Shown here in pieces: positions 50,144-59,022 of a DNA stretch of 64,000 nt. The notes beneath the pieces were generated by a model. That model was not told the origin of the DNA. It saw only the letters and a list, made by a program, of their open reading frames with translations, and made no database searches. Numbering within the stretch: the first letter of the stretch is position 1; the number at the start of each line of letters is the position of its first letter. The DNA comes from Nonomuraea fuscirosea (lineage in GTDB: Bacteria > Actinomycetota > Actinomycetes > Streptosporangiales > Streptosporangiaceae). Location: positions 682,001 through 746,000 of the forward strand of contig NZ_PVNG01000002.1 in the NCBI RefSeq assembly GCF_003001935.1. Reading direction: 5' to 3'. Both the position numbers and the translations under genes were made by a program.

Positions 50144-50809
50144 ATGCCCCGACGAGCACCACGACGCTGGGCGAAGCGCGCCCTGATCCTGCTCACGTCC
50201 CTCACCATGCTCTGCGTCGTGCCCCTGAGCGGCACCGCCTCGGCGCACGGCTCGACCACCGACCCGGCCTCCCGCAACTACGGCTGCTGGCTGCGCTGGG
50301 GCAGCGACTTCCAGAACCCCGCCATGCAGCAGCAGGACCCCATGTGCTGGCAGGCCTGGCAGGACAACACGAACGCCATGTGGAACTGGAACGGGCTCTA
50401 CCGCGACAACGTCGGCGGCAACCATGAGGCCGCCGTCCCCAACGGCCAGCTGTGCAGCGCCGGCGAGACCCAGGGCGGCCGGTACCGCTCCATGGACACG
50501 CCCGGCGCGTGGAAGACGACGCCGCTCGGCAGCACGTTCAGCGTCCGCCTGACCGACCAGGCGTACCACGGCGCCGACTACATCAAGGTCTACATCACCC
50601 GCCAGGGCTACGACGCCACGACCACCCGGCTCGGCTGGAACCACCTCGAACTGATCAGGGAGACCTCCAGGTACGCACCCGCCAACGTCTACCAGATCGA
50701 CAACCTCAGCAAGGGCTCCCGCACCGGCCGCCACATCGTCTACACGATCTGGAAGGCCTCCCACATGGACCAGACGTACTACTTCTGCAGCGACGTCACA
50801 TTCAACTGA
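50144..50809 (+). CDS. Secreted AA10 lytic polysaccharide monooxygenase
   Basis: 221 residues, ATG 50144 with GGAGA upstream. Signal peptide (residues 1-34, ending SGTASA) puts H35 at the mature N-terminus, as required for the copper histidine brace; the second brace histidine is H94 (GGNHEAAVP). The core motifs HGSTTDPASRNYGCW and YYFCSDVTF are typical of single-domain AA10 (former CBM33). It should oxidatively cleave chitin or cellulose; no binding module is attached. Followed by a strong hairpin. Confidence 0.95.
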   Translation: MPRRAPRRWAKRALILLTSLTMLCVVPLSGTASAHGSTTDPASRNYGCWLRWGSDFQNPAMQQQDPMCWQAWQDNTNAMWNWNGLYRDNVGGNHEAAVPNGQLCSAGETQGGRYRSMDTPGAWKTTPLGSTFSVRLTDQAYHGADYIKVYITRQGYDATTTRLGWNHLELIRETSRYAPANVYQIDNLSKGSRTGRHIVYTIWKASHMDQTYYFCSDVTFN

Positions 50810-50820
50810 AGCAGCCCCCA

Positions 50821-50847
50821 GCCGGACGCGGCCCGTCCGCGTCCGGC
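50821..50847. terminator. Hairpin after the LPMO gene
   Basis: GCCGGACGCGG (50821-50831) pairs with CCGCGTCCGGC (50837-50847), 11-bp perfect stem and 5-base loop. Confidence 0.75.
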
Positions 50848-50905
50848 CTCATCAGACGCACGTACGGGGGACGTAGCCGCACATCGGCCCGTTTCGGTGT
50901 CGGTG

Positions 50906-51232
50906 TTACAAGCCACCCGGTGCGGAGGGCGGTGGGCCGGCGCATACGCAGGGCACTGCGAGCAGCGTGCCCGCCTCTTCGTCGATGTGCAGGACCGTGC
51001 CCGCTCCCATGCAGACGCGGCAGCCCAGCGCGGCCGCGACGTAGGGGTCCGCCCACACCCGGTGGCCGGCGGCGGTCGGCGGAGGTGGTGGCGGCTTCGC
51101 ACCTCGCTCCGCGGGCTCGTTGTCGCCGCCGACGACGCCCTGGCCGGCGCAGAACCGGCAGGTGAGGAAGAGCGGCCCTATCCGCTCCCCGCGGCCGCCT
51201 TCGCATTCCGGGCAGGTGATGGGGTCGGTCAC
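50906..51232 (-). CDS. 108-aa protein with four DnaJ-like CxxCxGxG-type zinc motifs
   Basis: GTG 51232 overlaps the stop of the 49-residue zinc protein (GTGA). The motifs are CPECEGGRG and CRFCAGQG (about 8-34), a Pro-rich linker with PPPPPP, then CRVCMGAG and a degenerate PCVCAG (about 70-100). This is the spacing of a DnaJ cysteine-rich domain (two zinc sites) without a J domain. No signal peptide. With its small partner it may be a holdase or redox-active zinc protein, or an RNA-binding one; I do not recognise a characterised homologue. Confidence 0.65.
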   Translation of the reverse strand: MTDPITCPECEGGRGERIGPLFLTCRFCAGQGVVGGDNEPAERGAKPPPPPPTAAGHRVWADPYVAAALGCRVCMGAGTVLHIDEEAGTLLAVPCVCAGPPPSAPGGL

Positions 51233-51378
51233 GCCCGGCCGGTCCCACGGCACGTCGTGCACGGCACCCACGTGCGCTGCTCGTCCTTCTTGCCGTTCAG
51301 CTCCATCCACTCCCCTTGAGCGCCCAGACAGATCCCGCAGACCGGTGGCGCCTCTTCGTCCTCGCCTTTCTTCGCCAT
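51229..51378 (-). CDS. 49-aa protein with two DnaJ-like zinc motifs
   Basis: ATG 51378 (MAKKGEDEEAPP) follows a TACAGT -10-like box by 6 bases with no Shine-Dalgarno, so it is probably leaderless. CGICLGAQG (about 14-22) and CTTCRGTG (about 40-47) give four cysteines, one zinc site, with ELNGKKDEQRTW between. Coupled to the larger zinc protein by a 4-base overlap. An in-frame GTG/ATG 39 bases upstream would precede the -10 box. Confidence 0.62.
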   Translation of the reverse strand: MAKKGEDEEAPPVCGICLGAQGEWMELNGKKDEQRTWVPCTTCRGTGRA

Positions 51379-51507
51379 GGCCGGACTGTAGCCGGACCGA
51401 TGCGCTCCGTCTGTCACCCGAGCGAGGGAAGCCTGTACCGAGCCCGGTTCGACGATGGCGCGGAACCGTTGCCGCGGCCTGCCTCCCGGGTCTAGGGCGA
51501 GCGCTCC

Positions 51508-52524
51508 CTAGGGGTGCGGGTGGGTGGAGGGGCGTAGTTCGAGGTCGATCGGGTGAACGCGTTCCGTCCCGGGCTCGGCGGTGCCTGACAGGAGTTCGAA
51601 CAGCAGCTCGGCGCAGCCGGCCCCGGCCTCCCGGGGGCGCAGGTCGATCGAGGTGATCGGGGGGTCGGCCATCCGGGTGGCGGCGCTGTCGACGCAGGAG
51701 GCGAGGAGCACGCCGGAGCCCGTCTCCCGCACCATGGGCGCCACCTCGGTCGCCGCCCCGGCGGGAGCGCACACCAGCGCGTCCACCGCCTCGCCGTCGC
51801 TGGACTCGGGCGCGAGCAGGGTGCGGGCGGCGGCGCGGATCTCCTCGCCGGTGGCGTCGAAGGAGACGCGGCGGACCCGGGGGACGATGTCCTTCGTGGC
51901 GCACCACTCCAGGTAGCCCCGGTGCAGGCTGGCGGCCCAGTCGCTTTCGTCGCCGGCCACGATGAGGCCGGGGCGGACGGAGCCGGCCGTGCTGAGGTGG
52001 TCGAGCAGGCGGTGGAGCATCGGCGCGTGTTTCGACCACACCACCCCGTCCGCCTGCCGCGCCCCCGGGAAGCGTTCGCAGGAGACGGTCGGCAGGCCGG
52101 TGGCCATCAGGCTCTCCACCACCGGGTCGCCCCCGAGCGGGTCGCCGAGCACCAGGCCGTCGACGCGTGGCGGGCGGGAGCGGCGCTGGCCCGAGGTGAT
52201 CAGGGTGACGTCGTAGTCGTGCCGCGCCGCCTGTTCGACCACGCCGAAGACGAACGACATGTAGTAGGAGGAGCGGGTCAGCACCTCGGGCACGTGCAGG
52301 CCGATCGTCCCCGTGCTGGCCTTACGCAGGTGGCGGGCCGAGCCGTTGGGTACGTAGCCGAGCCGTTCGGCGACCCGCGCGACCGTCTCGCGGGTGCGCT
52401 CCGAGACCCGGCCCGAGCCGCGCAGGGCGTCGGAGGCGGTCGTCTTGGAGACGCCGGCTTCCCTGGCGACGGTGAGGATCGTGACCGGCTCGTCTGCTTG
52501 CACGCCCTGATGGTACTGGTGCAT
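51508..52524 (-). CDS. LacI-family regulator of the amine/amide catabolic operon
   Basis: 338 residues. HTH: VTILTVAREAGVSKTTASDA (about 14-33), hinge GSARHLRKAST; effector domain with IGLHVPEVLTRSSYYMSFVF and SIDLRPREAGAGCAELLFEL. It is divergent from the copper amine oxidase operon, with an 18-bp perfect palindrome in the shared region, so it is the obvious repressor of that operon. Inducer unknown, presumably the imported amine or amide rather than a sugar. Confidence 0.88.
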   Translation of the reverse strand: MHQYHQGVQADEPVTILTVAREAGVSKTTASDALRGSGRVSERTRETVARVAERLGYVPNGSARHLRKASTGTIGLHVPEVLTRSSYYMSFVFGVVEQAARHDYDVTLITSGQRRSRPPRVDGLVLGDPLGGDPVVESLMATGLPTVSCERFPGARQADGVVWSKHAPMLHRLLDHLSTAGSVRPGLIVAGDESDWAASLHRGYLEWCATKDIVPRVRRVSFDATGEEIRAAARTLLAPESSDGEAVDALVCAPAGAATEVAPMVRETGSGVLLASCVDSAATRMADPPITSIDLRPREAGAGCAELLFELLSGTAEPGTERVHPIDLELRPSTHPHP

Positions 52525-52690
52525 TTTCCGTCCTCGTCCCCTGGCTGTGCCGGGCTCCCGGCCCCTCGGTCCCCGGCCTGCGCGCCCAGCCGGAGCGCGG
52601 CGTCCCCGTCCTGCTTCCGTTAAGGATCTGTTTCGCCTGGGCCTCAGGTCTTGTGCCTCGCGGCCGTCGCAATTAAGTTAGCGCGAAACT

Positions 52691-52708
52691 TGCCGGAACG
52701 TTCCGGCA
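52691..52708. promoter_or_regulatory. 18-bp perfect palindrome, LacI operator candidate
   Basis: TGCCGGAACGTTCCGGCA with an AACGTT core lies 18 bases before the TTG start of the amine oxidase. A partial half-site GGAACGTTGC sits at the start codon itself (52721-52730), so binding could block initiation directly. Confidence 0.7.
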
Positions 52709-52726
52709 GCAGAAAGGGGCGGAACG

Positions 52727-54637
52727 TTGCACCTGTCCACCGGGAAGCACCCCCACCCTCTCGACCCGCTCGCCGCGCGGGAGATCGACGAGGTCAGACG
52801 GATTCTGGTGGCCGAAGGGCTGCTGACGGAGACGGCCCGGGTGGCCTATCTCGGTCTGGAGGAGCCGCCGAAGGGCGAGGTGCTGGCGTACCGGCCGGGC
52901 GACCCCGTCACTCGCCGGGCCCGTGCGTTCCTGCTCGACCTGGCCACCGAGGCGGCGCTGGACGTGGTCGTCTCCATCGGCGCGGGCCGGGTGGAGTCGC
53001 GCGAGCCGATCGACCCCGCGATCGACGGCCAGGTGCCGATGCTGGACGAGGAGCACGCGCTGGTCCGGCGGGTGCTGCGCGCGGACGCCGCCTGGGCCGA
53101 GGCGCTGGCCAGGCGCGGCATCGACGACCCGCAGGGCGTCTACCTGGCCGCGCTCAGCGCCGGCCACTTCGGGCTGGCCGAGGAGGAGGGACGGCGGGTG
53201 GCCAGGGTGCTGGCGCACGTCATGCCCACGCCGGAGAGCCTGCCCTGGGCCCACCCGGTGGACGGCCTGGTCGCGTACGTGGACCTGGTCAAGGGCGAGG
53301 TCCTGGAGATCGTGGACACCGGCCCCCAGCCGATCCCCCAGGAGTCCGGCGACTACGGCCACGGCCCCTTCCGCACCACGCAGAAACCCATCCACATCAC
53401 CCAGCCGGACGGCCCCAGCTTCACCGTGGACGGCCCGCTGGTGCGGTGGGAGAAGTGGAGCCTGCGCCTCGGCTACGACATGCGCGAGGGCCTGACACTG
53501 CACCGGATCGGGTTCGAGGACGGCGGCCGGGTCCGCCCGATCGTGTACCGGGCCTCGGTGGCCGAGATGGTCGTCCCGTACGGCGACCCGAGCCCGATCC
53601 GCTTCTGGCAGAACTACTTCGACACCGGTGAGTACCAGCTCGGCAAGCTGGCCAACTCCCTCGAACTCGGTTGCGACTGCCTCGGCGAGATCACCTACTT
53701 CGACGCCGTCGTCACGGACGGCGCCGGCCTGCCCAAGGTGATCACGAACGCGATCTGCATGCACGAGGAGGACTACGGCGTGCTGTGGAAGCACACCGAC
53801 CCGGCCAACGGCTCCAGGGAGACGCGCAGGCAGCGCCGCCTGGTGATCTCGTTCTTCGTGACGGTGGGCAACTACGACTACGGCTTCTACTGGTACCTCT
53901 ACCTGGACGGCACCATCGAGCTGGAGGTCAAGGCCACCGGCATCGTCTTCACCGGCGCCTACGACGAGCGGGCCGCGCCGTACGCGTCGGAGGTGGCGCC
54001 GGGGCTGGCGGCCCCGTACCACCAGCACCTGTTCGGGGCCCGGCTGGACATGACGGTGGACGGCGTGGCCAACGCCGTGGACGAGGTCGAGGTGGACATC
54101 CCGCCGGCCGGCCAGGACAACCCGTACGGGAGCGTCATCCGCCGCGCCGTCACCCGCCTGCGCACCGAACGCGAGGCCGTCCGGGACGCCGACCTGAAGG
54201 CGGAGCGCACCTGGCACGTCGTCAACCCGGACGTGCGCAACCGGCTGGGCCGCCCCGTCGGCTACGCGCTGCACGCCGAGGGCAGGCCGACGCTGCTGGC
54301 CACGCCGGGGTCGAGCATCCACGAAAGGGCCGAGTTCGCCACCAGACATCTGTGGGTCACCCGCTACCACCCCGCAGAGCGCTATCCCGCCGGAGACCTG
54401 GTGAACCAGCATCCCGGCGGCGCGGGCCTGCCCGCCTACACCAGGGCCGACCGCGACATCGACGGGCAGGACATCGTGCTGTGGCACACGTTCGGCCTGA
54501 CGCATTTTCCCCGCACCGAGGACTGGCCGATCATGCCGGTCGACACCTGCGGGTTCGTCCTCAAGCCGGTCGGGTTCTTCGACCGCAACCCCACGCTCGA
54601 CGTACCGCCGAGCGCCGCCGAACGTTCCTGTCACTAG
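52727..54637 (+). CDS. Copper-containing primary amine oxidase
   Basis: 636 residues, TTG 52727. It oxidises primary amines to aldehydes, releasing ammonia and hydrogen peroxide. The cofactor motif N382-Y383-D384 (VGNYDYGFYWYLYLDG) supplies the tyrosine that becomes topaquinone. The catalytic base is D299 (YFDTGEY). Copper ligands are H432 and H434 (HQHLFG) and H593 (THFPRTEDWP). The N2/N3 domains precede the catalytic domain in the usual order. No signal peptide, so intracellular, consistent with acting on an imported or internally released amine. First gene of the operon. Confidence 0.95.
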   Translation: MHLSTGKHPHPLDPLAAREIDEVRRILVAEGLLTETARVAYLGLEEPPKGEVLAYRPGDPVTRRARAFLLDLATEAALDVVVSIGAGRVESREPIDPAIDGQVPMLDEEHALVRRVLRADAAWAEALARRGIDDPQGVYLAALSAGHFGLAEEEGRRVARVLAHVMPTPESLPWAHPVDGLVAYVDLVKGEVLEIVDTGPQPIPQESGDYGHGPFRTTQKPIHITQPDGPSFTVDGPLVRWEKWSLRLGYDMREGLTLHRIGFEDGGRVRPIVYRASVAEMVVPYGDPSPIRFWQNYFDTGEYQLGKLANSLELGCDCLGEITYFDAVVTDGAGLPKVITNAICMHEEDYGVLWKHTDPANGSRETRRQRRLVISFFVTVGNYDYGFYWYLYLDGTIELEVKATGIVFTGAYDERAAPYASEVAPGLAAPYHQHLFGARLDMTVDGVANAVDEVEVDIPPAGQDNPYGSVIRRAVTRLRTEREAVRDADLKAERTWHVVNPDVRNRLGRPVGYALHAEGRPTLLATPGSSIHERAEFATRHLWVTRYHPAERYPAGDLVNQHPGGAGLPAYTRADRDIDGQDIVLWHTFGLTHFPRTEDWPIMPVDTCGFVLKPVGFFDRNPTLDVPPSAAERSCH

Positions 54638-54651
54638 AGGAGAAGAGGCCC

Positions 54652-56274
54652 ATGCGTAACCTACGCCTGGCCTGCGGTGTCGCGGCCGCCCTGCTGGCTT
54701 CGGCCTGCGCCGCCACCGGAACGACCACCAGCCCGACGGCCGCGGCGCAGCAGAGCGCCGCCCCCGGCTACCTCGCGCTCGCCGACCAGTCCCTCCCTTC
54801 GGGAGGCACGCTCAACCTCCAGGTCCACATCGACAGCGGCGCCGCCACCGGGTACGACCCGCAGCTCGCCGACGTCGCCACCACCTGGCAGCTGCTGTCG
54901 CTGTCCTACGAGACGCTGGTCACGGTGGGCCCCGACTTCTCCGTGCAGCCGCTGCTGGCCGAGAAGTGGGACACGCCGAGCCCCACCGAGTACGTCTTCC
55001 ACCTGCGTAAGGGCGTCCGGTTCGCCAACGGCAGGGAGATGACGGCCGACGACGTGGTGGGCAGCCTCAAGCGGCTGCTGGCCTCCAAGTCGGTGTGGCG
55101 CGGGCAGCTCGGCCCGGTCAAGTCGGTGACCGCGGACGGCGACGGCGAGGTGAAGGTGACGCTGAGCGAGCCGTACACGCCGTTCCTGACGGCGCTGGCC
55201 AACGTGCCCGCGGCGGTGCTGCCGATGAAGGAGATCGACGACAAGTCGGTCGATCCGGCCACCACGCTGCTCGGCACCGGCCCGTACGTGGTCGAGAACC
55301 ACCGCCAGGACGTGTCGTGGGCGTTCAAGCGCAACGACCAGTACTGGAACAAGGGCAAGCCCGCGGCCGACGCGCTGAACATCACGATCGCCCCCGAGGA
55401 GGCCGCGCGCATCGCCGCGCTGCAGAACGGCAGCGCCGCCCTGGCGACCCTGGGCAACGTGGACTCGGCCACGATGCTGGCCGGAGCCGGGAACGTCCAG
55501 GTCGGTACGCAGGCCACGACGGACTTCTACTACCTGATGCTGAACAGCCTGAAGCCGGGCTCGAAGCTGGCCGACCCGAAGGTGCGCCAGGCCATCGCCA
55601 TCGCGCTGGACAACCAGCAGATCGCGGACGTCGCGCTGGGCGGCCAGGGCAAGCCGACCGCGATCACCCCGGCGGGCCTGCCCGGCGCCTGCGACCCGGC
55701 CGCGCTGCCGTCGGCGGCCAAGAGCGTGGACGACGCCAAGGCGCTGCTCGCCGAGGCCGGCGCGCAGGATCTGTCGTTCACGCTCACCATCTTCTCCACC
55801 GAGCCGGCCCCGGCGGTCGCGCAGGTGATCCAGCAGAACCTGCAGCAGGCCGGCATCACCGTCAAGATCGAGCAGATGGACGAGGCGAGCTGGTCGGGCA
55901 AGGTGTACGGCAAGGCGCCGGCCGACTTCGACGCCGCCCTGTCCTGGTTCGCCGGCTACGCCGACCCCGGCATGGTCACCAAGTGGTGGAACCCGGAGAC
56001 GGCCGGCTTCAACGTCGGCTTCATGAAGCCGGACAAGGAGCTGAACACGCTCATCGACGCGGCGGGCAAGGAGCCGGCCGGGCCGTCCAGGGATCAGGCG
56101 CTGACCGCCGTGTGCGCCAAGGCGGACGCGGACGCGCAGATGATCCCGCTGGTCACCCGCCCGGCCACGGTCGCGTTCAGGACCGACGCGCTCAGCCCGA
56201 GCCTGTACGCCACCGAGGGCTACGGCAACGTGCTGCGCCTGGTCGCCGACGCCCGCGTGAAGAAGACCCAATAA
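54652..56274 (+). CDS. Dipeptide/oligopeptide-type ABC substrate-binding lipoprotein (SBP_bac_5)
   Basis: 540 residues, ATG 54652 with GAGGAGAAGAGG upstream, 14 bases after the amine oxidase. Lipobox ends LLASAC (C19-C20 region). Family 5 landmarks: YDPQLADVATTWQLLSLSYE, the PTEYVFHLRKGVRFANGREM strand, LGTGPYVVENH, and WFAGYADPGMVTKWWN near the C-terminus. It binds the substrate outside the cell and delivers it to the two permeases that follow. The position after an amine oxidase suggests an amine-containing oligomer or peptide. Confidence 0.92.
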   Translation: MRNLRLACGVAAALLASACAATGTTTSPTAAAQQSAAPGYLALADQSLPSGGTLNLQVHIDSGAATGYDPQLADVATTWQLLSLSYETLVTVGPDFSVQPLLAEKWDTPSPTEYVFHLRKGVRFANGREMTADDVVGSLKRLLASKSVWRGQLGPVKSVTADGDGEVKVTLSEPYTPFLTALANVPAAVLPMKEIDDKSVDPATTLLGTGPYVVENHRQDVSWAFKRNDQYWNKGKPAADALNITIAPEEAARIAALQNGSAALATLGNVDSATMLAGAGNVQVGTQATTDFYYLMLNSLKPGSKLADPKVRQAIAIALDNQQIADVALGGQGKPTAITPAGLPGACDPAALPSAAKSVDDAKALLAEAGAQDLSFTLTIFSTEPAPAVAQVIQQNLQQAGITVKIEQMDEASWSGKVYGKAPADFDAALSWFAGYADPGMVTKWWNPETAGFNVGFMKPDKELNTLIDAAGKEPAGPSRDQALTAVCAKADADAQMIPLVTRPATVAFRTDALSPSLYATEGYGNVLRLVADARVKKTQ

Positions 56275-56276
56275 TT

Positions 56277-57245
56277 ATGCGGCTGCTGATGTGGTGGTCC
56301 GGCCGGGCGCTCAGCTCGGCCGCCACGCTGCTGGGCGTCTCGGTCCTCATCTTCGCCGCCGTACGGCTGATGCCGGGCGGCTTCGCGGAGACCGTGCTCG
56401 GGCCGTTCGCCACCGCCGAGCAGAAGGCCGAGCTGGCCGCCCGCTACGGGCTGGACCAGGCGGTCTTCCTGCAGTACGGGCACTGGCTCTCGGCCGTGGC
56501 GGGCGGCGACTTCGGCGTCTCCATGATCAGCCGCCAGCCGGTGGGCGCGGAGCTGCTGGCCCGGCTGCCGGTCACGGCCGAGCTGACGGTGCTGGCCGTG
56601 CTGGCGAGCGTGCTGGCCGGGGTGCCGCTGGGCGTGCTGACCGCCGTGCGCGCCCGCCCCGAGGGCGGCGGCGCGGCCGGGCGGCTGCTCAGCGGGCTGG
56701 GCGTCAGCGTGCCCGAGTTCGTGCTGGGCAGCCTGGTGGTGTTCGTCTTCTCCCGGTACGCTCTCGGCCTCAAGGTCGGCTCCTGGGTGCCGCTCACCCA
56801 GGACCCGGCGGCGAACCTGGCCACGATGATCCTGCCCGCGGCCGTCCTGTCGGTCTTCTCCATCTCGGTGACCGCCAGGACCACCCGCGACGCCGTCATG
56901 GGCGTGCTGGTCGAGCCGTACGTCACGGCCGCCGTCGGGCGCGGGGAGTCGCCCTGGTTCATCGTCAGGCACCACATCCTGCGCAACGCCGCCACCCCCG
57001 TGGTCACGCTGATCGGCACCACGACCGCGTACCTGCTGGGCGGCGCGCTGATCGTGGAGCACGTCTTCAACCTGCCCGGCGTCGGCTCCTACATCGTGCA
57101 GGCCGTCGGCCGCCGCGACTACGCGGTGGTGCAGGCCGGGGTGCTGCTGGCGGCCGGGGTGTTCATCGTGATGAACGTGCTCATCGACCTGCTGGTCGGG
57201 ATGCTCGACCCCCGGCTCGGCGTCATGGCGGGGAGGCGCTCGTGA
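56277..57245 (+). CDS. DppB-like ABC transporter permease
   Basis: 322 residues, about six TM helices. N-terminal VSVLIFAAVRLMPGGFAETV and the LLARLPVTAELTVLAVLASV helix are typical of DppB/OppB. The EAA loop reads TAAVGRGESPWFIVRHHILR. Starts 2 bases after the binding-protein stop, and overlaps the second permease by GTGA. Confidence 0.9.
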   Translation: MRLLMWWSGRALSSAATLLGVSVLIFAAVRLMPGGFAETVLGPFATAEQKAELAARYGLDQAVFLQYGHWLSAVAGGDFGVSMISRQPVGAELLARLPVTAELTVLAVLASVLAGVPLGVLTAVRARPEGGGAAGRLLSGLGVSVPEFVLGSLVVFVFSRYALGLKVGSWVPLTQDPAANLATMILPAAVLSVFSISVTARTTRDAVMGVLVEPYVTAAVGRGESPWFIVRHHILRNAATPVVTLIGTTTAYLLGGALIVEHVFNLPGVGSYIVQAVGRRDYAVVQAGVLLAAGVFIVMNVLIDLLVGMLDPRLGVMAGRRS

Positions 57246-58060
57246 GAAGACTGGATCGGCTGTCCATCGGCGGGCTGGTCACGCTGCTGGTCCTGGTGGT
57301 GTTCGCGCTGGGCTCGCTGATCGGGGCCGGCGGGGATCCGGACGCGATCGTCGGCCCCCGGCTGCAGCCCCCTGGCTCCGGCTGGTGGCTGGGCACCGAC
57401 AACCTGGGCCGCCCGGTGCTGCCGCGCGTCATGGAGGGCGTGGGCACGACGCTGCTGCTGTCGTCCGTCGCGGTGCTGGTCACGGCGGCGTTGAGCGCGA
57501 CGTTCGGCATCGTCGCCGGATACCGTGGCGGTTACCTGAACGAACTGGTGATGCGCCTGGTGGAAGTGCTCTACTCCTTCCCGGCCATCGTGCTGGCCAT
57601 CCTGGTCGCCGCCGTGCTCGGCCCCGGCCAGACGGCGGCGCTGGCCAGCATCGTGCTGGTGACGATCCCGCTGATGACCCGGCTGGTGCGGGCCGCCGCC
57701 GTGGCCGTCTCGCAGCGCGACTACGTCACCTCGGCCGTCATCAGCGGCGCCCGGCTGCCGCGCGTGCTCGTCCGGCACGTGCTGCCGAACGTGGCCGGCA
57801 CGATCGCGGTGCAGGGCACGTACGCGCTGTCGGTCGGCATCGCGGTCGAGGGCGGGCTGAGCTTCCTCGGCTTCGGGGTGCAGCCGCCGCAGGCCTCGCT
57901 CGGCGTGCTCATCCAGCAGGGCGGCACGTACATGATCGCCGCGCCCTGGCTGATCCTCGGCCCGGGGGTCGTGCTGGTGGCGGCGATCCTGGCGATCAAT
58001 GTGGTCGGCGACGGGCTGCGCGACCGGCTCGAACCCAGGGAGACGAGGACCTTGACGTGA
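57242..58060 (+). CDS. DppC-like ABC transporter permease
   Basis: 272 residues, GTG 57242 overlapping the previous stop. WWLGTDNLGRPVLPRVMEGV is the conserved DppC/OppC N-terminal motif, and SAVISGARLPRVLVRHVLPN the EAA loop. GGLSFLGFGVQPPQASLGVL is a further family landmark. Forms the heterodimeric channel with the DppB-like protein. Its stop overlaps the next ATPase (GTGA). Confidence 0.9.
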   Translation: MRRLDRLSIGGLVTLLVLVVFALGSLIGAGGDPDAIVGPRLQPPGSGWWLGTDNLGRPVLPRVMEGVGTTLLLSSVAVLVTAALSATFGIVAGYRGGYLNELVMRLVEVLYSFPAIVLAILVAAVLGPGQTAALASIVLVTIPLMTRLVRAAAVAVSQRDYVTSAVISGARLPRVLVRHVLPNVAGTIAVQGTYALSVGIAVEGGLSFLGFGVQPPQASLGVLIQQGGTYMIAAPWLILGPGVVLVAAILAINVVGDGLRDRLEPRETRTLT

Positions 58061-59022
58061 GCCTGCTCTCGGTACGGAATCTGGTGATCGACTATCCGCG
58101 CACCCGGGCCCTCGACGGCGCCGATCTGACCCTGGAGCAGGGGGAGAGCCTCGGGCTGGTCGGCGAGAGCGGATCGGGCAAGTCCACGCTCGGCTCCGCC
58201 GTCGGCCGGCTGCTGCCCACGTCGGCGCGGCGGACGGACGGGGAGGTGCTGGTCGCCGGGGAGCCGGTGTTCGAGCTGCCCGCCGCCCGGCTGCGCCACC
58301 TGCGCAGGAGACACCTCGGGTTCGTCTTCCAGGACCCGATCGCCTCGCTCGACCCGACCATGCGCGTCGGCGCCCAGCTCCGGCTGGTGCTCGGGCGCGA
58401 CGGCGACGTGCGCTTCCACCTGGGACGGGTCAGGCTGGACGACCCCCGGGTGCTGCGCGCCTACCCGCACCAGCTCTCCGGCGGTATGGCGCAGCGGGTG
58501 GCCATCGCGATGGCCATGGCCACCTCGCCCGAGCTGCTCGTCGCCGACGAGCCGACCGCCGCCCTGGACAGCCAGGTGCGCGAGGAGGTGTCGAACGTGG
58601 TGTTCTCGCTGGCCGCCGAGGCGGGCACGGGCATCCTGTGGCTCAGCCACGACCTGCCCGCCGTGGCCCGCCGCTGCGACCGGGTCGCGGTCATGTACGG
58701 CGGGCGCGTCGTCGAGAGCGGCCCCGCCCGCCGGGTGCTGGGCGATCCGGCCCATCCCTACACGGCGGCGCTGGCGGGCTCGGCTCCCGCCGCCGCGCCC
58801 CACGGCGTCCGGCTCCATCCGGTGCCCGGCCGCCCGCCCGTGCTGGAGGGCCCGGCCGCCGGATGCGCCTTCGCGCCGCGCTGCCCGTTCGCGGAGGAAC
58901 GCTGCGAGCACGAACGCCCGGTCCCGGTCCGCGTCCGCGAGCAGGACGTCCTGTGCCACCGGGCGGGAGAGCTGGAGGGCCGCCTGTCGCAGGGCGACGC
59001 CGTGTCGGAGGTGAAGGCGTGA
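58057..59022 (+). CDS. Oligopeptide-type ABC ATPase, DppD-like
   Basis: 321 residues, GTG 58057. Walker A GESGSGKST (about 36-44), Q-loop FQDPIASLDP, signature LSGGM, Walker B LLVADEPTAALD and H-loop WLSHD are all present. The C-terminal oligopeptide-transporter extension carries three of the expected cysteines (CAFAPRCPFAEERCEHE), which bind an iron-sulfur cluster in some DppD proteins. Coupled to both neighbours by 4-base overlaps. Confidence 0.92.
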   Translation: MSLLSVRNLVIDYPRTRALDGADLTLEQGESLGLVGESGSGKSTLGSAVGRLLPTSARRTDGEVLVAGEPVFELPAARLRHLRRRHLGFVFQDPIASLDPTMRVGAQLRLVLGRDGDVRFHLGRVRLDDPRVLRAYPHQLSGGMAQRVAIAMAMATSPELLVADEPTAALDSQVREEVSNVVFSLAAEAGTGILWLSHDLPAVARRCDRVAVMYGGRVVESGPARRVLGDPAHPYTAALAGSAPAAAPHGVRLHPVPGRPPVLEGPAAGCAFAPRCPFAEERCEHERPVPVRVREQDVLCHRAGELEGRLSQGDAVSEVKA

